Numbered from the stretch's first letter, positions 49,676 through 59,862 are shown. The stretch: 62,237 nt of DNA from SIG603 sp964370115 (GCA_964370115.1 CAYJIA010000008.1:1-62237); one strand, 5' to 3'. The notes: generated by a model from the letters alone, not told the origin. Translations and numbers: made by a program.

Positions 49676-52234
49676 TCAACCTTTCACCGTATACCAGTTT
49701 TGTCCCACATTTGCATCTACGAGCATGGGAACAGATAAATTAACGGCCTCTTCCATTTCTTTTTTTAGAAGTTTTTGTATATTTTCGGCTTCATCTATGG
49801 GGCACTCCACTATAAGTTCATCGTGCACTTGAAGTATCAGCTTTGCATTTGTTTCCTTTAACGCTTCCCACACTTTTATCATGGCAATTTTTATTATATC
49901 GGCGGCTGCTCCTTGAATCGGCATATTTCTTGCAACTCTTTCGCCAAACGCCCTCATGTTAAAATTACTGCTTTTAAGCTCTGGTAAATATCTTCTTCTT
50001 CCAAATATATCTTCTACATATCCGTCTTCTTTTGCCTTTGCAATTACATTATCCATATAACTTGCAACGCCTGAGAAGTTTTTTAGATATTCATTTATAT
50101 AGTTTTCAGCCTCAAACCTTGTAACGCCTATGTCTTGAGAGAGCGAAAACGCACCTATTCCGTAAACTATACCAAAGTTTACAGCCTTGGCACTGCTACG
50201 CATTTTTGATGTTACCATCTCTTCGGGAATGTTAAACACCTTTGCCGCCGTCGAGCGGTGAATGTCCTTGCCATCTTTAAACGCCTCGCACATCACCTTG
50301 TCCTTTGACACATCTGCGAGCACTCTAAGCTCGATTTGAGAGTAGTCGGCACCAACTAATACATGCCCCTCTTTTGCCACAAAAAATCTTCTCAGCTCAC
50401 GACCTAAGTCGGTTCTTACTGGAATATTTTGCAAATTAGGCTCGGTAGACGAAATTCTACCCGTTCTCGTCTCAAGTTGGTTAAATGTCGAGTGTATTCT
50501 GCCATCTTCTCTTACAACTTTTAAAAGCCCCTCACAGTAAGTTGAGTTAAGTTTTGTAAGCGTTCTGTACTCTAAAATATCGTTTACAATCGGATACTCA
50601 AATTTTAATTTTTCTAAAATATCAGCATTTGTTGAGTAACCTGTCTTGGTTTTTTTGCCGTGTGGCAGGCCCATTTTATCAAAAAGAGCCTCGCCCAGTT
50701 GTTTTGGTGAATTTAGATTAAATTCAAAGCCGACTTCTTCCATTACACTCTTTTGTAGCTCATCGATTTTCACTTTTAAATTTTCGCCAAATTCTTTTAT
50801 ACCCTCGCCGTCCACCTTAAACCCAACATTTTCCATGTCGGACAAGACTTTTACAAGTGGCATTTCTATTTCACTTAGAAGCTTTCCTTGCTTGTTTTTC
50901 TTAATCTCTGCCATGAGTTCTTTCACGAGTTTCGGCAGTGCATGGCAGTTTTTGACAAACTCATTATCATTTTGTGGTAAGCCTATACCGTACTGCATTG
51001 CTACTTTTTCTAATTCATATCCCGTGGCAGAAGGATTTAGCAAATATGCCATGATAGCCGTGTCAAGTTCAATCCCTTTTACATCGCCTGCTATTTTACA
51101 AAAAGCCTTAACGTCGTGGCTATATTTTTTTATATTTTCATTATTTGAAAATTCCTTTATAAATAAATCAGTAGGATTTATAACCGCAATAAATTTCTTC
51201 ATTGCAAAATACATAGCTTTTACTTTACCGTCTTCAAATTCACTGAGAAAATACGCCTCACCGCTGTCTTCTAACATAGGTAAAACTGTAAATGCATGGT
51301 CAAATTCTTTTACTTCGCACAAAACTTCTTTAACATCTTCTGCCCCTTCACTTGTCGATACAGTAGAATTCACACCAAGTTTATCCATGAGTTTAAACAG
51401 CTCTAGTCGCACCATGATTTTTGAAACTTCGTCTTTATCCATAGGCTTTTGCACATAAGAATTAATATCCAAATCGACCGGTGCTTCCCTGTTAATCGTG
51501 CCGAGTTCATAGCTTAAAAACGCATTGTCTTTTGAGTTTATAAGCTTTTCCCTCATGCCTTTTTTAATATCGAGTTCTTCTAAATTTTCATAAATATACT
51601 GAAGGCTATTAAACTTTGTTATAAGTTCTTTTGCGCCTTTTTCACCAATTCCGGCAACTCCAGGGATATTGTCCGAGCTGTCTCCTTGTATTGCCTTAAT
51701 GTCGATAAGCGCCTGAGGCGTGACACCATAGTCCTCCATGATTTTATCCTCATCGTAAAGGGTAACCACAGACTGTCCAAATTTTGTCGAGGCGAGTCTT
51801 ACCGTAGTAGCACTGGACACAAGTTGCAGGCTATCCCTGTCTCCTGTTGCAATAACACAGCTATGTCCTTCGTTTTCGCATACCTTTGACAAAGTTCCGA
51901 GTATATCGTCCGCCTCGTATCCTTCACAAGTTACGAGTTTATAACCAAAAGCTGTAAGCAAATCTTTTAATGGTGCAAGCTGCGAGGCAAGCTCCGCCGG
52001 CATACCTTTTCTATTTGCCTTGTAGCCGTCATAACGCTTATGCCTAAATGTCGGTGCTTTTAAGTCAAATGCTATGGCTACGGCATCGGGAGTGGTTTCA
52101 TCTTTAATTTTTTCAAGTATATTTAAAAATCCGTAAATCGCATTTGTAAACTCACCGTTTTTTGTGGTCAAAATCTTTATTCCATAAAACGCCCTGTTTA
52201 AAATGCTGTTGCCGTCAAGCACTAATAATTTCAT
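49676..52234 (-). CDS. polA: DNA polymerase I
   Basis: 852 residues. Three parts are seen. Residues 1-290 form the 5'-3' exonuclease (LVLDGNSILNRAFYG, EADDILGT, GDRDSLQL, GDSSDNIPGVAGIGEK). About 310-460 is the 3'-5' exonuclease fold, which lacks the acidic DxE of active proofreaders, as in Bacillus. About 460-852 is the polymerase, with DYSQIELRVLA, KAVNFGIVYG and QVHDELIVE. It removes RNA primers and fills gaps. Lies 14 bases after the MATE gene in the same run. Confidence 0.97.
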   Translation of the reverse strand: MKLLVLDGNSILNRAFYGIKILTTKNGEFTNAIYGFLNILEKIKDETTPDAVAIAFDLKAPTFRHKRYDGYKANRKGMPAELASQLAPLKDLLTAFGYKLVTCEGYEADDILGTLSKVCENEGHSCVIATGDRDSLQLVSSATTVRLASTKFGQSVVTLYDEDKIMEDYGVTPQALIDIKAIQGDSSDNIPGVAGIGEKGAKELITKFNSLQYIYENLEELDIKKGMREKLINSKDNAFLSYELGTINREAPVDLDINSYVQKPMDKDEVSKIMVRLELFKLMDKLGVNSTVSTSEGAEDVKEVLCEVKEFDHAFTVLPMLEDSGEAYFLSEFEDGKVKAMYFAMKKFIAVINPTDLFIKEFSNNENIKKYSHDVKAFCKIAGDVKGIELDTAIMAYLLNPSATGYELEKVAMQYGIGLPQNDNEFVKNCHALPKLVKELMAEIKKNKQGKLLSEIEMPLVKVLSDMENVGFKVDGEGIKEFGENLKVKIDELQKSVMEEVGFEFNLNSPKQLGEALFDKMGLPHGKKTKTGYSTNADILEKLKFEYPIVNDILEYRTLTKLNSTYCEGLLKVVREDGRIHSTFNQLETRTGRISSTEPNLQNIPVRTDLGRELRRFFVAKEGHVLVGADYSQIELRVLADVSKDKVMCEAFKDGKDIHRSTAAKVFNIPEEMVTSKMRSSAKAVNFGIVYGIGAFSLSQDIGVTRFEAENYINEYLKNFSGVASYMDNVIAKAKEDGYVEDIFGRRRYLPELKSSNFNMRAFGERVARNMPIQGAAADIIKIAMIKVWEALKETNAKLILQVHDELIVECPIDEAENIQKLLKKEMEEAVNLSVPMLVDANVGQNWYTVKG

Positions 52235-52248
52235 AGCAATCCTCCAAA

Positions 52249-53658
52249 TTAAATTCTGTCTTTTAAATTTCTCTTATAAAATACCATAAACAAGATAGTT
52301 GTCGTTACTGCCGCTAACACGTCTGATATCGACTCCGCTAAAAATACCGCAAACACTGCTCCGCCATTTATTACAAGGTCAGATATCGACTGCGCCATAT
52401 CCGCCGCAAACTGTGTTGTTCCAATTGTCGCTGGCAAAATGTAAAGGAGTGGGATAAGTAGTATTATTTTTCTAAATATCGCCATAGACAGCGAGTTTCT
52501 TGCCTGTCCTAGCGCCATAAATGACTGTTGACAGCACATTTGCATACCAAATGTGAGTCCGCCCATTAGATAAACCCTTAAAGCCCAAGTCGCAAACCTT
52601 ATTGAGTCTGGGTCTGTTGCAAACATAGAAACAAAGGTTTCGGCAAAAACGAGTATTGTTCCAACTCCTAAAAACGCACCTATTACACAAACTTTAAATG
52701 TAAGTTTAAATGTATTTCGCACCCTTTCAAAATTGCCCGCACCATAGTTAAAACTCATTATTGGCTGAGCACCCTGACAAAATCCGTTTATTGGGAAAGT
52801 TATCATTTGATAAAGGCTTAAAAGTATCGCCATAGTACCCACCGCCATAGTTCCGCCAAACTGCGAAAGTTGATTTATAAATGTAATTTGCAAAAGACTT
52901 TCTGTCGTGCTCATTATAAATGGTGAGATACCCAGTGACATTATTGAAAACAAAATTTTAAATTTAGGTATTAAAAATTCTTTTCTAATTCTAATAGCAC
53001 TGCCTTTTCCAAAAAAGAATTTTAGTGCCCAAATAGCCGAGACAGTTTGAGAAATAACCGTCGCAAGAGCCGCACCTTGTACACCCATGTCAAACACAAA
53101 TATAAACAAAGGGTCAAGTGCAATGTTTAGTGCCGCACCGATTACAACTGTCGCCATTCCTATTTTGGTTTTTCCCTGAGTGTTTATGTATGCATTCATA
53201 CCAAACGCAATTTGAACACATATGGTACCCATGCTGTAAATACTTATATACGACACGGCATAACTTATGTTTGTGTCGTCTGCGCCAAACAGATAAAGTA
53301 TCGGTTCTGCAAAGAAAAATACTATAATCGTGATAATCACACCACTTATTATTAGACTGGAAAATGAGTTAGCCAGTATCTTCTCTGCGCCCTCTTTATC
53401 GTCTTGTCCCATTTTTATTGCGGCAAGTGGTGCACCACCTATACCAAAAAGTTGGGTGAGAGCCATGATTATAGTAATAACAGGAAGTGCCACCGCAAGC
53501 CCTGACAAGGCAAGGCTAGAGTCCGGCATTCTTCCTATATAAATTCTGTCTACTATGTTGTAAAGCATATTTACAACTTGAGCTATAATTGTAGGGATGG
53601 CAAGGCTTATGAGCAATTTGCCAATTCTCTCTGTCCCAAGTTTACTTCTTGCATTCAT
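52249..53658 (-). CDS. MATE-family efflux transporter
   Basis: 469 residues with about 12 membrane segments. PTIIAQVVNMLYNIVDRIYIGRMPDSSLALSG, split over the first helices, and GIGGAPLAAIKMG are the MATE marks, and the second half repeats the fold (GFCQGAQPIMSFNYGAG). Sodium- or proton-driven export of an unknown compound. Its ATG shares one base with the dusB stop codon (TAATG), so it is translationally coupled to a housekeeping gene and has no nearby regulator, in contrast to the MarR-linked MATE at 14.5 kb. Confidence 0.9.
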   Translation of the reverse strand: MNARSKLGTERIGKLLISLAIPTIIAQVVNMLYNIVDRIYIGRMPDSSLALSGLAVALPVITIIMALTQLFGIGGAPLAAIKMGQDDKEGAEKILANSFSSLIISGVIITIIVFFFAEPILYLFGADDTNISYAVSYISIYSMGTICVQIAFGMNAYINTQGKTKIGMATVVIGAALNIALDPLFIFVFDMGVQGAALATVISQTVSAIWALKFFFGKGSAIRIRKEFLIPKFKILFSIMSLGISPFIMSTTESLLQITFINQLSQFGGTMAVGTMAILLSLYQMITFPINGFCQGAQPIMSFNYGAGNFERVRNTFKLTFKVCVIGAFLGVGTILVFAETFVSMFATDPDSIRFATWALRVYLMGGLTFGMQMCCQQSFMALGQARNSLSMAIFRKIILLIPLLYILPATIGTTQFAADMAQSISDLVINGGAVFAVFLAESISDVLAAVTTTILFMVFYKRNLKDRI

Positions 53659-54641
53659 TAAATTTCTTCCTCCTGCTTATTGTACATAAATAAATCTTTT
53701 AAAAGCAGGTCGAGTTGTTCTAAAGTTTCAAGACTTCCGCTTCTTCTTCTAAATTCCGCAGCACCTTTCATGCCATGTATATACCATGCGACGTGCTTTC
53801 TGGCTTCGCGCATTGCTCTTTGCTCACCCTTTAGCTTACACATAAGCGAAATATGCTTTTGTATTGTAATAATTTTTGACGAAAGTGGTGGCTCTGGTAA
53901 AATTCTTAAATCGTCTCTTAAATATGCGTTGATCTCAGAGAAAATCCATGGATTTCCAAGCGCTGCCCTGCCTACCATGACTGCATCACAGTTGCTTTCT
54001 CCTATCATTTTAGATGCCGACAAAGCATCTACGACGTCACCATTTCCTATTACAGGCACGCTTACTGCGTTTTTGACTGCCTTTATAATTGACCAATCCG
54101 CATAGGGCTTGTACATTTGCACTTTTGTCCTACCGTGGACACAAATTGCATCGGCACCTGCTTCCTCACAGTATTTTGAGACCTCCACCGCATTTACGCT
54201 GTTTTCATCCCAACCCTTTCGCATTTTGACAGTCACGGGAACGTCCACTGCCCTTTTTATAGACGCGACTATTCTGCCGCACAAATCGGGTGTTTTCATA
54301 AGCGCACTGCCACAGTTATTTCCTGCGACTTTTGGCACTGGACATCCCATATTTATGTCTATAAAACTAGGGTTTTGCTCCATTACTTTTTCTGCAGCCT
54401 TTGCCATGATTAACGGGTCGTCACCAAAAATTTGTATACCCACAGGTCTTTTATCAAGCGTTAAGTCGCAAAGTTCACTAGTTTTTTTGTAGTTATATTG
54501 CACCGCCCTTGCGCTTACCATTTCTGTAACTGTAAAGGCTGTTCCAAATTCACTGCAAATATGCCTGTATGCCGCGTCTGTCGCACCTGCCATCGGGGCA
54601 AGTATCGCTTTTCCCTTTATTTCTATATTTCCTATTTTCAA
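53658..54641 (-). CDS. dusB: tRNA-dihydrouridine synthase (DusB-like)
   Basis: 327 residues. An FMN-binding TIM barrel with LAPMAGATDAAYR (about 14-26), DINMGCPVPKVAGNNCGSALMKTP (about 94-117) including the catalytic cysteine, TVKMRKGWD and VHGRTKVQMY. It reduces uridines in the tRNA D-loop with NADPH. Start ATG at 54641, 9 bases after the yfbR stop. It lies second in the yfbR-dusB-MATE-polA run. Confidence 0.95.
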   Translation of the reverse strand: MKIGNIEIKGKAILAPMAGATDAAYRHICSEFGTAFTVTEMVSARAVQYNYKKTSELCDLTLDKRPVGIQIFGDDPLIMAKAAEKVMEQNPSFIDINMGCPVPKVAGNNCGSALMKTPDLCGRIVASIKRAVDVPVTVKMRKGWDENSVNAVEVSKYCEEAGADAICVHGRTKVQMYKPYADWSIIKAVKNAVSVPVIGNGDVVDALSASKMIGESNCDAVMVGRAALGNPWIFSEINAYLRDDLRILPEPPLSSKIITIQKHISLMCKLKGEQRAMREARKHVAWYIHGMKGAAEFRRRSGSLETLEQLDLLLKDLFMYNKQEEEI

Positions 54642-54650
54642 ATTATACCC

Positions 54651-55232
54651 TCATTCCAATTCATCAAGCGTAAGTTCATACGAACCTAATGCCTCTTTAA
54701 TAAAAATATTCGCTTCCTCACAGTTTAAATCTTTTACTGCCGTTATAAGGCTTTGCCTCGCCTTGTCAAACTCCATATTTCCCGACTTCTTTTCCTCTAT
54801 ACATTTAATAACCGCCGATATTTTATCCGCCGCCTTAATAAGCGGTTTATAAATTTTATCCTCTTCCTTAGAAATTGACAAAATCTCCTCGTAAGTCTCT
54901 TTTAAGTCCTCGGGTAGCATGTCTACAAGTTTTAAAACCGCCAACTTTTCTACCTCTTTATAGGCTGTTTTTATCTTTGGATTGTGATATTTTATCGGTG
55001 TTGGCAAGTCGCCTGTAATAATTTCTGTAACATCGTGAAACATTGCAAGGCTTGCAACCCTGTCAGCATTATAATTTTTATCTAGCCTTTTATTTCCAAT
55101 AAGCGCCAATGCATGCGCTATAATCGCCGTCTCCAGACTGTGTTCACTTATATTTTCGTCTCTGGTATTTCTCATAAGCCCCCAGCGATTTATATATCTC
55201 ATTCTTGAAAGCATTGCATAAAAATGTGTCAA
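54651..55232 (-). CDS. yfbR: 5'-deoxynucleotidase, YfbR type (HD domain)
   Basis: 193 residues from the TTG at 55232, 7 bases after GGAGGG. With this start the N-terminus aligns with E. coli YfbR (HFFAHLSRL... against HFYAMLSRM...); the ORF extends further without ribosome support. HD-domain metal ligands are H in SEHSLET, HD in LAMFHDVTEI and D in KAADKISAV. It hydrolyses deoxynucleoside monophosphates in the cytosol. It heads the run of eight minus-strand genes down to tsaD. Confidence 0.88.
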   Translation of the reverse strand: MTHFYAMLSRMRYINRWGLMRNTRDENISEHSLETAIIAHALALIGNKRLDKNYNADRVASLAMFHDVTEIITGDLPTPIKYHNPKIKTAYKEVEKLAVLKLVDMLPEDLKETYEEILSISKEEDKIYKPLIKAADKISAVIKCIEEKKSGNMEFDKARQSLITAVKDLNCEEANIFIKEALGSYELTLDELE

Positions 55233-55263
55233 TCTATATCCCTCCAGTATTTCATACATATTT

Positions 55264-55292
55264 ATTATACACAAAAACACAATGTTTTTCAA
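55264..55292 (-). promoter_or_regulatory. Promoter of the yfbR-to-tsaD gene run
   Basis: The minus strand reads TTGAAA (55287-55292), 17 bases, TATAAT (55264-55269). No other strong promoter is obvious in the short gaps downstream. Confidence 0.75.
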
Positions 55293-55345
55293 CAAGTTAA
55301 ATTAACGCGGTACAGAAATTTTCTCTTTATTATTGTGTCAACTTA

Positions 55346-55354
55346 TGGTATAAT
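55346..55354 (+). promoter_or_regulatory. Extended -10 promoter of the yfhO operon
   Basis: TGGTATAAT (55346-55354) is an extended -10 element; no good -35 box is 17 bases upstream. Confidence 0.55.
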
Positions 55355-55382
55355 TTACGATATATGATTTTTAGGAGGTATT

Positions 55383-57770
55383 ATGTCTACATTTCATCAT
55401 TTGCTTAAAAACCAATCCACAAAAATGTTTATATTAAAAGCCTTTTTATGGGGGCTTAGTTTATCATTTATAATATTTATACCTTTGATTATTTCAGACG
55501 GCGGACGGTTCTTCTTTTACGGCGACTTTAATGTACAGCAAGTTCCTTTTTATCAACTTGCCCACGACGCCGTGCGCTGGGGAAATTTTGGTTGGAGCGA
55601 CTACACCGATTTGGGAGCTAACTTTATTGGTTCTTACTCTTTCTATCTTCTTGGTAGTCCTTTCTTTTGGCTGACCATTCCATTTCCAAATGATTTTCTC
55701 CCCTATTTAATGGCACCGCTTTTAATATTAAAATTCGGCTGTGCCAGTGCGACCTCGGCTTTATTTTTAAAGAGATATGTTAAGGATTTAAACTATGCAT
55801 TAATCGGTGGAATACTCTATGCATTCTCAGGCTTTTCTGTCTACAATGTGTTTTTCAATCATTTCCACGAAGCGATAGTTATTTTCCCTCTAATGCTTTA
55901 TGCACTTGACGAATTTGTCTTTAATAAAAGACGTGGGCTTTTTGCCATTGTTGTAGGTCTTAGCTGTCTTGCAAATTACTATTTCTTTGTGGGACAAGTC
56001 GTATTCACTTTAATTTATTTCTTCTTAAGACTTATAACAAAGAGTTATAAAATCACTGTCAAAGAATTTCTACTGCTGTTTTTAGAGGCAGTTTTAGGAT
56101 TTTTGACCTCTATGATTTTACTTTTACCCTCAATACTTACCATTACACAAAATTATAGGGTATCAAACCCTATAAACGGCTGGAATGCAGTTTTGTACTC
56201 TAGCACTCAGCGTTATTTACATATTATAACATCTTTCTTCTTCCCACCCGACCTTGCCGCTAGACCGAATTTCACACCCGACTCGGGTTCAAAATGGGCG
56301 TCCATTGGTGCATGGCTTCCACTGTTTAGCATGACGGGCGTTATAGCTTTTTTGAGGATAAGAAAAAGACATTGGGCAAAAAAGCTACTATTTATCTGCA
56401 TATTGATGGCACTGGTTCCAGGACTTAACTCTGCTTTCCAAATGTTCAACGCCTCTTACTATGCGCGCTGGTTTTATATGTTCACCTTAATAACTGCACT
56501 GGCCACGGTTTTAGCCCTTGAGGACAGGCGTGCAGATTTTAAAACCTCTATAAAATACACATCGATTATAACAATTTGTATTGCAGTAGCAGTAGGATTT
56601 ACCCCTGATTTAAACGAGGTCGACGGAGTAGAGACTCTGACTTTCGGGCTTTACGCCTACATAGAGCGCTACTGGGCATATGTTGCAATAGCATTATTTT
56701 CACTAGCGGTGCTGACTTATCTTTTTGTTTATTACCGAAAAGACCATGAGGCATTTGTGAAAAAAACCTGTATTGCACTTTCGTGTATAACTGTTTTTTA
56801 TGGAATATACTTTATGGTGTCGGGCAAAACTCAAAGTTCCAGCCCTTATGACCATATTATACCGAACCTAATAGACGGCAGAGAAGACTTACAAGTCTAT
56901 TCGTCTGACGACGCGAGAGTCGATTTTTATGAATCACTCGACAACAGCGGTATGTATTTAAAAATGCATACTATTCAAGCCTTTCATAGCATAGTACCGG
57001 GATCTATTATGGAGTATTATGACTATGTAGGTGTGCAGCGTGACGTAGGCTCTCGTCCTGATGTTACCGAATACGCCATAAGAGCCTTGACCTCTGTTGA
57101 ATATTTATTTGACGAGCAATATGACAGCGACTATTTTTCAAACGAAGAAGACAAGGACCAACCAAGAATGGACGGTTTTGAATTTGTCGAAAGCGTAAGT
57201 GGCTTCGATGTTTACAAAAATAATTACTTCATCTCAATGGGCTTTACCTATGAGCATTATCTAACAAAAAGCATAGCCGACGAGCTTACAGAATCTCAGA
57301 GACAACTCGCAATGCTTGAAGCCTTAATTATTGACGACGACATGGAAGAAAGCTTTACTGATTTGCTTACTGAGTATGACACAACAAGCATACGTGCACA
57401 TACTTTTGACTATCGTGCCGTTTGCACTGAAAAAGCCCTAAATACAGCAGATAGTTTTGAGTATACAAATACTGGATTTAAGGCGCAAACAAGTTTTGAC
57501 AATGAAGAATTTATTTTCTTTAGTGTTCCATACGAAAACGGCTGGAGTGCTAAAGTAAACGGAGAGAGCACAGAAATTTATCGAGTAAACATAGGATTTA
57601 TGTCTATAAAAGTTCCTGCTGGAGAAAATGTCAGCATTGAATTTTCCTACAACACACCAGGGCTTGATATCGGCATTATAGTTACACTGTCAAGCGTTTT
57701 TGCCATTTTAATATATATTTTTCTTTGCAATAAACTTAAACCCAAAACAACAGCGCATAAGGAGGACTAA
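55383..57770 (+). CDS. YfhO-family membrane glycosyltransferase
   Basis: 795 residues. About 12-13 membrane segments in the first 480 residues, with the outside loop FFYGDFNVQQVPFYQLAHDAV near 46-66 that is the catalytic region of the GT-C fold. A large outside domain (about 490-765) and a final membrane segment (about 765-785) follow. YfhO of Bacillus works with the glycosyltransferase CsbB to move a sugar from undecaprenyl phosphate to a wall teichoic or lipoteichoic polymer. AGGAGG precedes the ATG. The CsbB-like gene starts 6 bases after its stop. Confidence 0.83.
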   Translation: MSTFHHLLKNQSTKMFILKAFLWGLSLSFIIFIPLIISDGGRFFFYGDFNVQQVPFYQLAHDAVRWGNFGWSDYTDLGANFIGSYSFYLLGSPFFWLTIPFPNDFLPYLMAPLLILKFGCASATSALFLKRYVKDLNYALIGGILYAFSGFSVYNVFFNHFHEAIVIFPLMLYALDEFVFNKRRGLFAIVVGLSCLANYYFFVGQVVFTLIYFFLRLITKSYKITVKEFLLLFLEAVLGFLTSMILLLPSILTITQNYRVSNPINGWNAVLYSSTQRYLHIITSFFFPPDLAARPNFTPDSGSKWASIGAWLPLFSMTGVIAFLRIRKRHWAKKLLFICILMALVPGLNSAFQMFNASYYARWFYMFTLITALATVLALEDRRADFKTSIKYTSIITICIAVAVGFTPDLNEVDGVETLTFGLYAYIERYWAYVAIALFSLAVLTYLFVYYRKDHEAFVKKTCIALSCITVFYGIYFMVSGKTQSSSPYDHIIPNLIDGREDLQVYSSDDARVDFYESLDNSGMYLKMHTIQAFHSIVPGSIMEYYDYVGVQRDVGSRPDVTEYAIRALTSVEYLFDEQYDSDYFSNEEDKDQPRMDGFEFVESVSGFDVYKNNYFISMGFTYEHYLTKSIADELTESQRQLAMLEALIIDDDMEESFTDLLTEYDTTSIRAHTFDYRAVCTEKALNTADSFEYTNTGFKAQTSFDNEEFIFFSVPYENGWSAKVNGESTEIYRVNIGFMSIKVPAGENVSIEFSYNTPGLDIGIIVTLSSVFAILIYIFLCNKLKPKTTAHKED

Positions 57771-57776
57771 GAATTT

Positions 57777-58745
57777 ATGAACACAGCGTATTTAGTAGTA
57801 CCTTGTTATAATGAAGAGGAAGTGCTAAACGAGACAAACAAGAGACTCATGACAAAGCTTGCTAACATGATACAAAAAGGCCTTGTAAGCGATAAAAGTC
57901 GTATATTATACGTCGACGATGGAAGTCGTGATAAAACATGGGACATCATAGACGAGCTACACAAAAAATATACATGTATCGAAGGTTTGAAGCTTTCAAG
58001 AAATTGTGGTCACCAAAACGCACTTTTGTCTGGACTTATGACGGCAAAAGAGCACTGTGACTTTACAATAAGCCTTGATGCCGACTTGCAAGATGATATC
58101 GAAATTTTAGACGGCTTTGTCGAAAAGTATAATGAGGGCTGTCAAGTGGTTTATGGCGTAAGAAAAAAGAGAGACAAAGACTCATTTTTCAAACGCTTTA
58201 CTGCCGAAAGTTTTTACAAGGTAATGAAATTTTTAGGTGTAGATATAGTTTTTAACCACGCAGATTACAGATTAATGAGTAAAGATGCACTCGAGGCGCT
58301 TGCTGATTTTTCCGAAGTTAACCTATTTTTAAGGGGTATAGTTCCTCTTATAGGCTTCAAAAGCGACTGCGTATATTACGACAGGCACGACAGATTTGCG
58401 GGCGAATCGAAATATCCGTTTAAAAAAATGTTATCATTTGCCGCAGACGGCATAACTTCTTTTAGTGTAAAACCTTTAAAGCTCATATCACATTTTGGCA
58501 TTTTAATTTCCATACTCAGCGTCTTAGGACTTTTATACGCACTCATCTCATACTTTATGGGCGTGACTGTGGCAGGTTGGACTGCGACAGTGGCATCTAT
58601 TTGGCTTATAGGCGGTATACAGCTTTTATGTTTAGGAGTTGTCGGAACCTATGTCGGAAAAATCTACAGCGAAGTAAAGCGCAGACCGCGCTATATTATA
58701 GAGGCATATCTATCAAATCTTGAAGAAAATAAAACAATATTATAA
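57777..58745 (+). CDS. Glycosyltransferase family 2, CsbB/DPM1-like
   Basis: 322 residues. The GT2 domain (about 4-230) has YLVVPCYNEEEVLNET, the metal site DADLQDD and DGSRD. Two membrane segments close the C-terminus (about 240-262 and 272-300). It should load a sugar from UDP- or GDP-sugar onto undecaprenyl phosphate on the inner face. YfhO would then transfer the sugar outside after a flippase (GtcA in Bacillus) moves it. No GtcA-like gene is next to it. GGAGGA lies 8 bases before the ATG. Confidence 0.85.
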   Translation: MNTAYLVVPCYNEEEVLNETNKRLMTKLANMIQKGLVSDKSRILYVDDGSRDKTWDIIDELHKKYTCIEGLKLSRNCGHQNALLSGLMTAKEHCDFTISLDADLQDDIEILDGFVEKYNEGCQVVYGVRKKRDKDSFFKRFTAESFYKVMKFLGVDIVFNHADYRLMSKDALEALADFSEVNLFLRGIVPLIGFKSDCVYYDRHDRFAGESKYPFKKMLSFAADGITSFSVKPLKLISHFGILISILSVLGLLYALISYFMGVTVAGWTATVASIWLIGGIQLLCLGVVGTYVGKIYSEVKRRPRYIIEAYLSNLEENKTIL

Positions 58746-58767
58746 TAACGAAAGAGGAATTAAATTT

Positions 58768-59862
58768 ATGAAACTGGGAATAGTAGGACTTCCAAATGTA
58801 GGAAAAAGCACATTGTTTAACGCAATTACAGACGCAGGCGCACAGTCTGCAAACTACCCATTTTGCACCATCGACCCAAATATAGGCGTGGTTGCAGTTC
58901 CTGATTACAGACTGGACAAACTGACAGAACTTTACGAGCCAGACAAGGTAACTCCTGCTTCTATTGAGTTCGTTGACATTGCAGGTCTTGTAAAAGGCGC
59001 CTCTAAAGGCGAGGGTCTTGGCAATAAATTTTTATCAAACATCCGAGAAGTAGACGCAATCGTCCACGTAGTAAGATGTTTTGAAGATGATGATATTATC
59101 CATGTAGAAGGCAGTGTCGACCCTTCAAGAGACATAGAAACCATAGACATGGAGCTTATTTTGTCCGACATGGACGTTTTAGACCGCCGTATAGACAAGA
59201 CAAAAAAAGGCATGAAAGCCGACAAGGGTTTGGCGACAGAGCTTGAATTTTTAGAGAGAGTTAAAGACGCCCTAGACAGTGGAAAATCTGCAAGAAGTGT
59301 GGAGTGCGATGAAACCGAAGCTGAAATTTTAAGCACAATTAACCTACTTACGAACAAACCAATAATCTATGCTGCAAATATGAGCGAGAGCGATTTTGTA
59401 AATAACGTCGAGACAAACGAAAGATTTAACAGGATTAAAGAAATTGCAAAAAATGAAAATGCAGTAGTACTTCCAATTTGTGCACAAATAGAGGCTGAAA
59501 TTTCTGGTATGGACGACGAGGAAAAATCTATGTTCCTATCTGAAATGGGTCTAACTGAGTCAGGCCTTGACAGACTCATAAACGCTTGCTATAGCCTACT
59601 TGGACTTATCTCTTATCTAACAGCAGGCAAACAAGAAGTTCGTGCTTGGACTATTACAAGAGGAACAAAGGCGCCAGGTGCCGCGGGTAAAATTCACACA
59701 GATTTCGAGCGTGGATTTATCAGAGCAGAGACTATAGCCTATAACGATTTAGTGGAATGCGGAAGCATTGCAAATGCAAAAGAGAAAGGCCTTGTACGCT
59801 CTGAGGGTAAAGAGTATGTGGTACAAGACGGAGATGTCATTTTATTTAGGTTTAACGTATAA
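58768..59862 (+). CDS. ychF: Obg-family ATPase YchF
   Basis: 364 residues from the ATG at 58768, which follows AGAGGAA; the ORF reaches 58720 without ribosome support. G1 is GLPNVGKST, then the DIAGLV region and the altered G4 motif NMSE that gives ATP preference over GTP. The C-terminal TGS domain is AWTITRGTKAPGAAGKIHTDFERGFIRAE. YchF responds to oxidative stress and binds ribosomes. Its stop shares one base with the next ATG (TAATG). Confidence 0.95.
   Translation: MKLGIVGLPNVGKSTLFNAITDAGAQSANYPFCTIDPNIGVVAVPDYRLDKLTELYEPDKVTPASIEFVDIAGLVKGASKGEGLGNKFLSNIREVDAIVHVVRCFEDDDIIHVEGSVDPSRDIETIDMELILSDMDVLDRRIDKTKKGMKADKGLATELEFLERVKDALDSGKSARSVECDETEAEILSTINLLTNKPIIYAANMSESDFVNNVETNERFNRIKEIAKNENAVVLPICAQIEAEISGMDDEEKSMFLSEMGLTESGLDRLINACYSLLGLISYLTAGKQEVRAWTITRGTKAPGAAGKIHTDFERGFIRAETIAYNDLVECGSIANAKEKGLVRSEGKEYVVQDGDVILFRFNV

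Noticed and set aside
49676..52234. Damaged polA because proofreading residues are missing
   Set aside because: Loss of the DxE site is normal in Firmicutes DNA polymerase I; the other domains are intact.
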